A stretch of 36,197 bases of DNA from assembly GCA_964393895.1 (NCBI GenBank), contig CAYMWP010000030.1, forward strand, positions 1-36,197. Direction: 5' to 3'. The DNA comes from B4-G1 sp964393895. Lineage in GTDB: Bacteria; Chloroflexota; Anaerolineae; B4-G1. Made by a program: the position numbers and the translations under genes. This document shows positions 28,372-36,139 of the stretch, piece by piece (position 1 is the stretch's first letter; each line of letters opens with the position of its first letter). A model generated the notes under the pieces. That model worked only from the letters and a program-made list of their open reading frames with translations, did not search any database and was not told where the DNA came from.

Positions 28372-28907
28372 GTACTAATCAACGCCGCCCCCTTGTCCAT
28401 CGCCTCATAGTTCAACCCCAACAACTTGCGGTGCCGCTCCGGCAAATGATCGTCCAGTGCTTGCTTCACCGCCTCCAACGATACGACCCCCGTGGCCTCC
28501 ACCAGCGCGGCCAGGCAGATGACGTTCGCCAGCCGGGCGTTCCCCAATTCCTCCGCCATATCGGTAGCGGGCGCGTAAAACACGCTTATGTCGTCTCGCT
28601 CGCTCTCTTGTGGAACCAGCGAACTGTTCACCACCAACACACCGTCCGGCTTGACCGCTGGCTCAAAAGCCTCCATCGAGGGAATGTTGAGCACCACGGC
28701 CGCGCTGGGACGTCGCACCAGCGGCGAGCCAATCTCCTCGTCGGCCACGACGACGGTGCAACGGGCCTTGCCGCCGCGCATCTCGGGGCCGTAGGAGGGA
28801 ATCCACGTCACGTGATAGCCGCTATCCATCGCGGCGTAGGCCAGCAGTTGACCGGCAAAGAGCGCCCCTTGCCCACCGAATCCGGAAATAATGATCTCTT
28901 GCTGCAT
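28329..28907 (-). CDS. vorC: 2-oxoacid:ferredoxin oxidoreductase, gamma subunit
   Basis: 192 aa with GGAGGA before the ATG. It is the gamma (domain III) subunit of a pyruvate/2-oxoisovalerate/2-oxoglutarate ferredoxin oxidoreductase. The N-terminal glycine-rich GFGGQGALFAGQLLAYAA, then SYGPEMRGGKARCTVVV and NSSLVP, are standard for the family. The final 13 residues (from Thr180, TMLDLLVVLHETQ) are encoded by the right arm and loop of an inverted-repeat element. They have no obvious counterpart in the family, so the native end was probably replaced. It follows the beta subunit by 9 bp. Substrate range (VOR versus KOR) cannot be fixed from this chain. Confidence 0.9.
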   Translation of the reverse strand: MQQEIIISGFGGQGALFAGQLLAYAAMDSGYHVTWIPSYGPEMRGGKARCTVVVADEEIGSPLVRRPSAAVVLNIPSMEAFEPAVKPDGVLVVNSSLVPQESERDDISVFYAPATDMAEELGNARLANVICLAALVEATGVVSLEAVKQALDDHLPERHRKLLGLNYEAMDKGAALISTTMLDLLVVLHETQ

Positions 28908-28916
28908 TGTGTCCTC

Positions 28917-29708
28917 CTATTTCCTCTCCATCAGAACGCGGGCCGCGTCGCTCACCTTGGTATCGCCCAGCGGGAAGTAAGCCACCATGTGCTCCTTAGC
29001 CCAGTCCAATGCCTCCACCGGCCCCATGTGCCAGTTGGTGGAACAGGTGGAGATGATCTCGACCATTGAGAAACCCAACCCTTCCATTTGGGTCTGAAAC
29101 GCCAGCTTGATAGCCTTCTTGGCGCGGCGAATACTGCGCACATCCAGCACCGCCTGCCGGGTGACGTAGGCAGCGCCGGGCAGACCGCCCAACAACTCGG
29201 CCATCCGAATGGGGAACCCCGCCACCTCCACGTCCCTTCCGGTGGGAGAGGAAGTGGTGACCTGTCCGGGCAGCGTGGTCGGGGCCATCTGCCCGCCCGT
29301 CATACCGTAGATAGCGTTGTTGACAAAGATGGTAGTGAACATTTCACCCCGGTTGGCCGCGTAGACGATCTCGGCAATGCCGATGGAGGCCAGGTCGCCA
29401 TCGCCCTGGTAGGTAAAGACTACCTTGTCCGGGCTGACGCGCTTGAGACCGGTCGCCATCGCCGGAGCGCGCCCGTGAGCAGCCTCTGCCATATCCACGT
29501 CAAAGTAATAATAAGCCAGCACAGAGCAACCCACCGGAGCGATGCCAATGGTCTTTTCCCGCACGCCTAGCTCGTCCAGCACCTCGGCGACGAGACGATG
29601 GATGGTGCCGTGGGTGCATCCGGGGCAGTAGTGTGTGTAGGCCGGGGTCAGGCTCTCCGGGTACTCGTAGACCGGTTCCATATCCGCTGGGATCTGAACG
29701 CTCACCAT
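28917..29708 (-). CDS. vorA: 2-oxoacid:ferredoxin oxidoreductase, beta (TPP-binding) subunit
   Basis: 263 aa. It binds thiamine pyrophosphate through the GDGD...NN motif (YQGDGDLASIGIAE near residue 105; FVNNAIYGMTGGQMAPTT near 133). The N-terminal HYCPGCTHGTIHRL is typical of the four-subunit VOR/KOR type. No extra cluster-binding C-terminus is present, consistent with the separate ferredoxin subunit in this operon. The start overlaps the alpha-subunit stop by one base (TAATG). It catalyses oxidative decarboxylation of a 2-oxoacid to acyl-CoA with ferredoxin reduction. Confidence 0.92.
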   Translation of the reverse strand: MVSVQIPADMEPVYEYPESLTPAYTHYCPGCTHGTIHRLVAEVLDELGVREKTIGIAPVGCSVLAYYYFDVDMAEAAHGRAPAMATGLKRVSPDKVVFTYQGDGDLASIGIAEIVYAANRGEMFTTIFVNNAIYGMTGGQMAPTTLPGQVTTSSPTGRDVEVAGFPIRMAELLGGLPGAAYVTRQAVLDVRSIRRAKKAIKLAFQTQMEGLGFSMVEIISTCSTNWHMGPVEALDWAKEHMVAYFPLGDTKVSDAARVLMERK

Positions 29709-30820
29709 TACTGAACCTCCTTATCCGATACAAAGGTTAGCGAAGCGGCTTCTCCGCCCGCGACCTCGGCGACCAATTTCTTCACCTCGGGCAAAATGTC
29801 ATCGGGCAAGGGAATGACACCGCCCATTTTGCCAAAGAATCGTACCGGGCAACTTCCCTCGACCGCCAGACGCACGTCCTCGACCATCTGCCCGGCGTTC
29901 ATCTCCACCGTCAGGATGCCGCGCACCTGCCCGGCCAACTCGGCGATGCGCTCGCTGGGGAAGGGCCAAAGGGTGATGGGGCGTAAAAGCCCTACCTTTA
30001 TCCCCTGCTCCCGCGCCTCGCGCACCACCGTCTGGCAAATGCGGCCCACGGTGCCAAAGGCGATCAGCAGCAGATCGGCGTCATCGGTGTTGTACTCCTT
30101 CCAACGCACCTCGTTTGCGGCGATCTTTTTGAGTTTGGCCTGCAAGCGCAAGTTGACCGCTTCCATATTTTCCGCTCCCAGGTAAAGCGAGGTGATGATA
30201 TTGTGCTCTCGCCCTGCCGCGCCGGTGAGCGCCCAATCGGCCCTTTCGCCTGGCCGTCTGACCGGGCGCATCGGGGGCAACTCGGCTGGCTCCATCATCT
30301 GACCAATGGAGCCATCGGCGACGACGATGACGATGGTGCGATACTTGTCCGCCAGGTCAAAGGCCAACACGACAAGATCAATCGCCTCCTGTACGTTGGC
30401 CGGAGCCAGGGCGATCATGTGGTAGTCGCCATGCCCGGCCGATTTGACCGCCTGGAAGTAATCGCCCTGCGCCGGCTGGACGTTGCCCAGGCCCGGCCCC
30501 CCGCGCATGATGTTGGTGATGACGGCCGGCACCTCGGAGCAGGCGATATAGGAGATGCCCTCTTGCATCAGGCTGACGCCGGGGCTGGAGGACGAGGTCA
30601 TCACCCGCGCGCCAGCGCAGGCCGCGCCATAGACCATGTTGATGGAGGCCACCTCGCTTTCGGCCTGCAAAAAGACACGTCCTTCCTCCGGCATTCTCTT
30701 GGAAAAGTGCTCCAGCACCTCTGTCTGAGGCGTGATGGGGTAGCCGTAAAATGCCTCACAGCCCGCCCTTATAGCAGCCTCAGCGAGGGCCGCGTTCCCT
30801 TCGATCAATTCTTTTGCCAT
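29708..30820 (-). CDS. vorB: 2-oxoacid:ferredoxin oxidoreductase, alpha subunit (VorB-like)
   Basis: 370 aa with GGAGGGAAG before the ATG. Family motifs are GNAALAEAAIRAGCEAFYGY, PITPQTEVLEH, FLQAESEVASINMVYGA, TSSSSPGVSLMQEGISYIA and RGGPGLGNVQPAQGDYFQA, which I associate most with VorB of 2-oxoisovalerate oxidoreductase. The C-terminal half (about 230-360) is the transketolase-C-like domain. It would pair with the next gene as the catalytic heterodimer. KOR alpha subunits are close relatives, so 2-oxoglutarate remains possible. Confidence 0.9.
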   Translation of the reverse strand: MAKELIEGNAALAEAAIRAGCEAFYGYPITPQTEVLEHFSKRMPEEGRVFLQAESEVASINMVYGAACAGARVMTSSSSPGVSLMQEGISYIACSEVPAVITNIMRGGPGLGNVQPAQGDYFQAVKSAGHGDYHMIALAPANVQEAIDLVVLAFDLADKYRTIVIVVADGSIGQMMEPAELPPMRPVRRPGERADWALTGAAGREHNIITSLYLGAENMEAVNLRLQAKLKKIAANEVRWKEYNTDDADLLLIAFGTVGRICQTVVREAREQGIKVGLLRPITLWPFPSERIAELAGQVRGILTVEMNAGQMVEDVRLAVEGSCPVRFFGKMGGVIPLPDDILPEVKKLVAEVAGGEAASLTFVSDKEVQ

Positions 30821-30831
30821 TATCTTCCCTC

Positions 30832-31089
30832 CTACACTGCGGCGGCAGCCGCTGGCCGAGCGGCCTTACGCCGCCGATACACGGTAAAGACCACATCGGG
30901 GCAGATGATGGCGCACATGGCGCACCCGGTACACGCTTCAGGGTCCGTCACCTCGACCGGCCGATATCCCTTGGCGTTGAACCTTCCCTCTGCCAACTGG
31001 AGAATGTGCTGGGGGCAGACAGTCACACACAGCCCACACCCCTTGCAGCGATCCTCGTCAATGACGACCATACCTTTCGCCTTTGCCAT
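30832..31089 (-). CDS. vorD: 2[4Fe-4S] ferredoxin-type delta subunit
   Basis: 85 aa with GGAGGAAT before the ATG. Two CxxCxxCxxxCP clusters are present: Cys15/18/21/25 and Cys53/56/59/63. These ligate two [4Fe-4S] clusters that pass electrons from the catalytic subunits to external ferredoxin. The tail is Lys/Arg then Ala-rich (RRRKAARPAAAAAV). It is the first gene of the minus-strand operon; the alpha subunit starts 11 bp after its stop. Confidence 0.93.
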   Translation of the reverse strand: MAKAKGMVVIDEDRCKGCGLCVTVCPQHILQLAEGRFNAKGYRPVEVTDPEACTGCAMCAIICPDVVFTVYRRRKAARPAAAAAV

Positions 31090-31109
31090 ATTCCTCCTCC
31101 GTCAGGATT

Positions 31110-31130
31110 CCCACAGGGATTCGCTGTGGG
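31110..31130 (-). promoter_or_regulatory. Leader hairpin upstream of the ferredoxin operon
   Basis: CCCACAG (31110-31116) and CTGTGGG (31124-31130) form a perfect 7-bp stem with a 7-nt loop, 20 bp before the first gene of the operon. It would lie in the 5' leader just upstream of the ribosome site. No promoter could be assigned with confidence in 31131-31600. Confidence 0.4.
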
Positions 31131-31600
31131 TGGATCAGAAAACAGTACAACTAATTTGGAATGGAACGAATTCCAGGTTCCACGATGTTAAATGCCTGTT
31201 TGCTCGTGCCCCAGTGCTGCTCAACGCCCATCCTCCTCACGTCAGGCGACTAGGTCGCGTTTGTGCGGTCGCGGGTGAACGGGTCGCAGAACTCGATGTT
31301 AGCCAGCTCCTTCTCTTGGCTATTGCCTCTCGGTCGGGCAGTCAGGCTCTATGGCCTGCTGCAACTTCACGATACTACGCCAAAGACAACACCCGTGCCT
31401 CCTCTCAGCGGCTTGCGCAGGCTCGCGCCAGCAGCTACTTGGTCGCTCCCTTTTCTACGAACTCCTGTTTCTGCGTCCACATCAGGTTTCTCGTGACGAG
31501 AGACCTGGGCAACGCAGGGCGTTGCACGAAGTCTGCACCCTTTCGGGTCAGGTATCTCCACTGGCGTGGCCCTATCCGCTCCATTACAGAACGGCCTTCG
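31131..31600 (-). other. Structured non-coding stretch, possible group II intron or other RNA remnant
   Basis: No convincing gene lies here; frames on both strands are broken or look non-natural. On the minus strand the DNA folds into successive perfect or near-perfect hairpins. These are the stem around 31484-31508 (CAGGT-tctcgt type), GCAACGC/GCGTTGC around 31509-31526, and ACCC/GGGT around 31545-31556. A GTGAGGAGGATG sequence at 31240-31229 starts a reading frame of 26 codons that stops shortly after. This resembles the layout of a group II intron RNA that has lost its reverse-transcriptase gene, but no domain V could be assigned, so the identity is open. Confidence 0.3.
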
Positions 31601-31610
31601 CTTCCTCCGC

Positions 31611-31803
31611 CAGAAATACCTGCGGGGTTCGCTGATCGTCACCTCCAACTTGGCCTTTGCCGAGTGGACCGAGGTCTTTGGCGATCCTCGACTCACCAGT
31701 CGCCCACCAGGTGGGTCACTTTCTAACAATCAAAAGGGTCACTTTTCGATGATCACAGCCTCTCTACGGAGGCCCAAGTGGGTCATTTTTCGGTTGACAA
31801 ACA
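31611..31803 (+). mobile_element. IS21-family relic: istB fragment plus right end
   Basis: About 29 codons (31611-31697) encode LRGSLIVTSNLAFAEW followed by TEVFGDPRLT, which matches the conserved strand-4/sensor region of IstB, the AAA+ helper of IS21-family transposition. The reading then jumps straight into the element's end. Three copies of GGTCA(C/T)TTTT (31714-31722, 31737-31746, 31781-31790) lie there, as in the multiple terminal repeats of IS21 elements. The probable outer end is ...TTGACAAACA at 31803 with the usual terminal CA. The rest of istB and all of istA are gone, so the element is dead. Confidence 0.8.
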
Positions 31804-31994
31804 TACCCGCCGTTACCAGCGACGCACGCCTGGGTAGGGTACGGTTGGCAGAACAACCGGTTGTATCCTTCTTTCAAGGTACAACGGCTACACGAGCAGC
31901 CTCGTGTCGCACCATGTGCTGGTTAGCCCGCAACGATTCGATAAGAAGGCGATTGCCGGACGGGTGAAGAACCCAAGAAAAAGCCTTCAATGAC
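31804..31994. other. Non-coding spacer between IS relic and lipoprotein gene
   Basis: No gene is seen. It contains a perfect palindrome ACAACCGGTTGT (31853-31864) and a 7-bp hairpin ACACGAG/CTCGTGT (31890-31907) with loop CAGC. A GTTAGCC word at 31922-31928 pairs with GCTAAC at 33156-33161 on the other side of the lipoprotein gene. The hairpin could also end the minus-strand gene's transcript. Confidence 0.4.
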
Positions 31995-33077
31995 CTATTC
32001 CAAGAGAGTCTCCCGAATCCTTGTTTTGACTGGATGACAATCATAGTCACTATTGGAAAGAATGACGACGGTGTATCCTAGATCGAGGAATATATCCAGA
32101 TTCGAGCAAACCCCGGGAGCGCCGCCACCATGCCCTACAATACGGTGACTGTTCATCATCCGTACACCAAACCCATACCCATATTCGGCGCCATCGCCGA
32201 GATTGGGACTGTCCACCTTGCCTTCCAGCAGAACATCCGTCAGTTCGAAGTTCAAAAGCTGATGATTCATCAAACAGTTGCTGAAGTTGAGCATGTCTTC
32301 TGCCGTTGAATAGCCCCCCCCCGCAGAACTGCCCTTGGCCGGATTGAAAAACACATTGCTCGACACACTGCCGTCCTTCGATATGAACCTTGAATAGCCG
32401 GTCGCAATATTCGGTACTACCTTGTCTGTTTCGTAAGAATCGGTGTTCGCCATCCCGCACGGTTGATAGATATTCTCCCTGACGTAATCAAAGTAGCTCT
32501 GCCCCGTGATTTCTTCGATAATTAACCCTAACACGATATATCCTGCATTGCTGTAGGAGCCTTGAGAACCCGGCTCGAATTGCAATGGCTGATCAACAAA
32601 CAATGGTAGGTAATCATTGAGTGTCCTGAAACGATCCTTGGAAATCTCCAAAAACTCTGCGGTGAAGAAATCTCCCAGACCCGACGTGTGTGTGAGCAAG
32701 TGATGGATTGTGACCTGGCCTGCCACTTCTCGGTTGGGGTAATCTGGCAAGTGTTCGACGATCGTGTCATCCACAGCAAGCTTTCCCTGCTGAGCAAGTT
32801 GCAGGACAGCAATAGCTGTGAACATCTTGTTCATCGATCCCAAATTGAATTTCGTATCAACCTGATTGGGTATTTCATGATCACGGTTTGCCCATCCGTA
32901 GGCTTTCTCCAGGATTGGCTTTCCATCGCGAGCAACAAGCACCACTCCGGAGAAGCTATCCTTCGCGGCCAAATCATCCAGATAAATGGCGATTTCCCCT
33001 TTGAATCCGGATTTGTTACACCCCAACAGAATCATGCTAATGCAAAAGACGCCAAGGATTGGAATCCATTTTTTCAT
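31995..33077 (-). CDS. Beta-lactamase-fold serine hydrolase lipoprotein
   Basis: 360 aa from the ATG at 33077, chosen because it opens the lipoprotein signal (MKKWIPILGVFCISMILLGC, Cys20) and has GAGGGA upstream; the frame is open to 33173. It carries the class C beta-lactamase/penicillin-binding fold triad: Ser81-Met-Asn-Lys84 (SxxK), Tyr175-Ser-Asn177 (YxN) and His316-Gly-Gly (KTG equivalent). Such proteins are peptidases or esterases more often than true beta-lactamases; substrate unknown. Base composition is visibly A+T-richer than that of genes before 31000. It sits alone between the IS21 relic and the attC-like site. Confidence 0.9.
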   Translation of the reverse strand: MKKWIPILGVFCISMILLGCNKSGFKGEIAIYLDDLAAKDSFSGVVLVARDGKPILEKAYGWANRDHEIPNQVDTKFNLGSMNKMFTAIAVLQLAQQGKLAVDDTIVEHLPDYPNREVAGQVTIHHLLTHTSGLGDFFTAEFLEISKDRFRTLNDYLPLFVDQPLQFEPGSQGSYSNAGYIVLGLIIEEITGQSYFDYVRENIYQPCGMANTDSYETDKVVPNIATGYSRFISKDGSVSSNVFFNPAKGSSAGGGYSTAEDMLNFSNCLMNHQLLNFELTDVLLEGKVDSPNLGDGAEYGYGFGVRMMNSHRIVGHGGGAPGVCSNLDIFLDLGYTVVILSNSDYDCHPVKTRIRETLLE

Positions 33078-33154
33078 CAGATGTTCCCTCAGCAATAGAC
33101 ATAGCAATTGAAGAACCTCAACCAGGAAACGAGGGGCTTCAAACGTGTTTTGCG

Positions 33155-33282
33155 TGCTAACGGATAGCATCACCCGCTTGGCGGCTGCGGGAAACCACCT
33201 TCGCTATGTGATGAACTACAAAGCGCGTGGAGCAATCGAAAAAAGCGTCGATTAGGCAAGTCGGGTGCATGCGGTGTTAGGC
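33155..33282 (+). other. attC-like imperfect palindrome (integron-type recombination site)
   Basis: Read on the + strand, TGCTAAC (33155-33161) and GTTAGGC (33276-33282) are the outer complementary boxes; GTTAGGC fits the integron R' consensus GTTRRRY. Inner boxes CACCCG (33171-33176) and CGGGTG (33262-33267) pair, with unequal spacers, and a further CCCGC/GCGGG stem lies inside. A 128-bp site of this layout is within the attC size range. No integrase is present in the window, so the call is structural. Confidence 0.5.
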
Positions 33283-33300
33283 TGCCCCTGGTACAAAAAT

Positions 33301-34386
33301 CTACCTTCGAACAACTACAAAGAGGATATCAGCATAAGTTTCGTATAATCTACCTTGCCAGTCAAAGTTTATCCCTAGTTTTTCGATGTGTTCTCTGCTT
33401 ACCTGATCCAAATGAGAATTGATGGTATCTGCTAGTAGCTTTTTATTGCGCTTTAGCCTCCAGCTTTCTTCAAGATTGTCAATGTCAACTAGGATTAGGT
33501 AAAATCTACTTGCTGCATCAAAGCGACGTACACCCTGATTCTCATAAAGCCAAATCTTGAGTCTCGTGGGGTCTTGAATTGTTGACCGCACAAATTGTTT
33601 GCGTGTCGCTTCAAAGCTTTGTATAAAATCGCGCGCACTCCCTGTTGGATATTCGGAGATTTTCGCAAGCAACTCTGGGAACAACTCTCGTTTAGATTTG
33701 TCACGATCTTGCCTACAAAAACCCTTTAGCTCCGTGAACTCGGGTCTCAGTCCTGCATCTTTGCGAAGTTCCTTCATATATCCGTCTGGAAAGTAAGTCA
33801 CTTTGAGATCATAAGGAAAATCAGTTATGAAAAAATCCACTTTCTTCACACGGCCTACTGCTGGCAGGACCTTTGGATGATCCTTAAATATGTCCTCTAT
33901 GATTATGGACGTCCAATGATTGTACCATGAGCACCGTACATACCCCTGCATACTCATATGGATCTCATTGTCAATAGCGCTGTTAAGCTCATCCCAGCCT
34001 TGTATCTGCTTGACATAGTTGTTGACAATGGTACGCTCAAGGCTGTTTTGATACAGACCTCCCCAGTCAAAGACTTTCATCTGATACAATTGTGAGATAA
34101 GATAATCCTCACTCTCACGTCGCTTGCCCCTCTCTTCTTCATATAAATCTTTGATCAACTCTTCAATGGCTTGTTCTTTTGGTCTGTTGTCGTAGATATG
34201 CTTAAATAACTGACGGTATCCGATTCCTTCATAGTCGATACCGGCTCTCCGACATAATTCTCTCAACTGGGGAGCACGGGATATAGAACGAAGCTTCAGC
34301 CAGTAAATTCCATCAGGATCGTTGATAAGGTCTACAAATTGGTTGTTGTCATACAGATTTTTGAGCGTATTGAAATTAGTTGGCAT
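33301..34386 (-). CDS. Putative type II restriction endonuclease, PD-(D/E)xK type
   Basis: 361 aa from the ATG at 34386, which has GGAG 8-9 nt upstream; the frame reaches 34419. I do not recognise the family. A plausible PD-(D/E)xK nuclease core is visible: Glu165 in SIIIEDIF, Asp184 in VDFF and Asp193-Leu-Lys195 in DFPYDLKVTY, that is a conserved acid followed by D-x-K on the next strand. It directly follows a DNA methyltransferase gene, with 11 bp between, and both are A+T-rich. The N-terminal 150 residues are helical and charged and may bind DNA. The recognition sequence is unknown. It could also be a non-cutting partner protein; confidence rests mainly on context and the motif. Confidence 0.65.
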   Translation of the reverse strand: MPTNFNTLKNLYDNNQFVDLINDPDGIYWLKLRSISRAPQLRELCRRAGIDYEGIGYRQLFKHIYDNRPKEQAIEELIKDLYEEERGKRRESEDYLISQLYQMKVFDWGGLYQNSLERTIVNNYVKQIQGWDELNSAIDNEIHMSMQGYVRCSWYNHWTSIIIEDIFKDHPKVLPAVGRVKKVDFFITDFPYDLKVTYFPDGYMKELRKDAGLRPEFTELKGFCRQDRDKSKRELFPELLAKISEYPTGSARDFIQSFEATRKQFVRSTIQDPTRLKIWLYENQGVRRFDAASRFYLILVDIDNLEESWRLKRNKKLLADTINSHLDQVSREHIEKLGINFDWQGRLYETYADILFVVVRR

Positions 34387-34397
34387 CAATTCTCTCC

Positions 34398-36065
34398 TCA
34401 TCCTTTGGACTCTAAACACCAGCGTCCTTGGACAAATTTAAACTTGTCTTCAAGTATGTCAAGAATCGAAGAAACCCTGTAGACACTTCCGGTGGGGATA
34501 CTAGATACCAAAAGAGCATTCAAAATCTGGTAGGTTTCTGCACCTTCTGGATGATGAACCAGGTAATCGGAGAGTCTGCGAACCAACTCAAGTTCACTTC
34601 CATCAAAATGAACTCTCCTAACTTGTTTTGGGACTCGCTTTTGACATGTAATAACTAAATCTGTTTTTAGGGCTTGTTTTCGTGTATCTTGTATGACTGA
34701 ATGAGCAGAGTAATCAAGGGGTTGAATATCTACTATTTCAAATCCCGCTTCCAGGCAACTGTTGAGCAAAGAAAGCCAAGTGTCATCACTGAGACTGTTA
34801 AAGACAATCGAAGCATAACGACCATCCCCAAGGACGCGCCAAATCTCCCTAAACGCGGCCGCTAAACGCTTACGATAGTCATCCTCGTCCTTTTGTCGTT
34901 CTGGGGATGCCGATATAACAATTTCGTCTTCCCAATTGCTTTCAAACCCCAGCCACGAGTTCCACATTAAACTTAATTCCAGGTAAGGTATTCGATTGCC
35001 ATGTGGTGGATCAACAAGGACGTAGTCGACAGTTCCCGATGGAATTTTCAAGCTCGTTGCTGTCCCGGTCTTGATCCAATATCCCCGTTCAACCTGGTCA
35101 AGTTGTTCAAAGTCGGAGCATTGAATAGCTGAAGTTGGAATAACTTGATTTATCTCTCTTTTGCCTCTTAGTATGCGCTTGAAGCGATTCTCAAAACAAC
35201 GCCAGACATTGATCTCAAAGTGTTCTGAAGGTACCCAGTAGCCAATCACCCAACTTCCAACTTCGGCCTTGCCCGCTTTTTGCTCCCCTCCTTGTTTTCC
35301 CCTTCTCCTAATCACAAAAACCATATTACTGGCTTGTGGGAGGGCGCCGGTGAAACAGAATTTTAGCACTGATTTTATCTCTTGATCTTGGATCTGTTCT
35401 ATTCTTTCTAATAGCAGCGACAGGCCAACCAATGCCCGTTTGGTAAACAAATCCGATACATACGTACCTGCCTTTACATTGACACGAGAGTTTTCCAAAA
35501 GCTGTGTCAAAGGGGTCCGTCGGAGGGTATTGGCCGGCTCAAGAGCAGCTTTAGCGTCTTTCTGATAAGCTTCCCTAATCGCTTTACGTGTTCGACACTG
35601 AGAGCATCTGTACCATACTTCCTTGGGATTATCTTCTTCCCATATTGTGTGTGTAACTACCGCACTGGGATTGTGGCAGTTTAGGCATTCAGTATGGTAG
35701 AGACGATCTATGATGGGCTGCATCTCAAGTTTCAGGTTTGCGAAGGTGCGCCTCAAATCTTGAATATCTACGTGAGACAGCCCCATCCGAGTTATGAAAA
35801 CAGCAACAGGATTTATATCTATCCCAATAGCACGCCGACCTAAACGCACGCTTTCTACGACAGTAACTCCAGAACCACAAAAGGAATCCAAGACTATGTC
35901 ACCTGGCGATGAGAATCGCTTTATATAGTCTGCGACAAGATTATAGGGCTTTTTTGACCAATATTTGTGCATTGCATAAATGCCTTTATAAGTCTTGGGC
36001 AGTTTGTCCTTCTTCAAATCTTTCATTCCGATGTCTTGTAGGAAAGAAAGCTGGCCTGTACTCAC
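34398..36065 (-). CDS. DNA methyltransferase with internal zinc ribbon and DPPH motif
   Basis: 555 aa from a GTG at 36065 with GGGGGA upstream; the ATG for Met14 lacks a ribosome site. The AdoMet motif I is DSFCGSGVTVVES (about 60-72). KYWSKKPYNLVADYI precedes it, as in amino-DNA methyltransferases. The catalytic motif IV is Asp352-Pro-Pro-His355 rather than the usual (D/N/S)PP(Y/F/W). About 285 residues separate them, containing a CLNC (127-130) ... CSQC (154-157) zinc ribbon and probably the target-recognition region. It likely methylates adenine-N6 or cytosine-N4. The putative endonuclease follows. Its A+T-rich composition and the flanking GTTAGGCTGC inverted sites suggest acquisition. Confidence 0.85.
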   Translation of the reverse strand: MSTGQLSFLQDIGMKDLKKDKLPKTYKGIYAMHKYWSKKPYNLVADYIKRFSSPGDIVLDSFCGSGVTVVESVRLGRRAIGIDINPVAVFITRMGLSHVDIQDLRRTFANLKLEMQPIIDRLYHTECLNCHNPSAVVTHTIWEEDNPKEVWYRCSQCRTRKAIREAYQKDAKAALEPANTLRRTPLTQLLENSRVNVKAGTYVSDLFTKRALVGLSLLLERIEQIQDQEIKSVLKFCFTGALPQASNMVFVIRRRGKQGGEQKAGKAEVGSWVIGYWVPSEHFEINVWRCFENRFKRILRGKREINQVIPTSAIQCSDFEQLDQVERGYWIKTGTATSLKIPSGTVDYVLVDPPHGNRIPYLELSLMWNSWLGFESNWEDEIVISASPERQKDEDDYRKRLAAAFREIWRVLGDGRYASIVFNSLSDDTWLSLLNSCLEAGFEIVDIQPLDYSAHSVIQDTRKQALKTDLVITCQKRVPKQVRRVHFDGSELELVRRLSDYLVHHPEGAETYQILNALLVSSIPTGSVYRVSSILDILEDKFKFVQGRWCLESKG

Positions 36066-36139
36066 GAGTAAATTTCCCCCTTATACTTGACTGAATCCGC
36101 TTGACCATATTATACAGGCCAAGCGCCAATATAGCGAGT

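Noticed and set aside
30203..31726. A 507-codon open frame on the + strand
   Set aside because: It runs antisense to the VOR alpha and ferredoxin genes, whose motifs are unmistakable. Only its 3' end lies in non-coding DNA, and it matches nothing.
36087..36113. A + strand promoter TTGACT / TATTAT upstream of the methyltransferase
   Set aside because: The spacer is about 15 bp and no + strand gene follows within the window.
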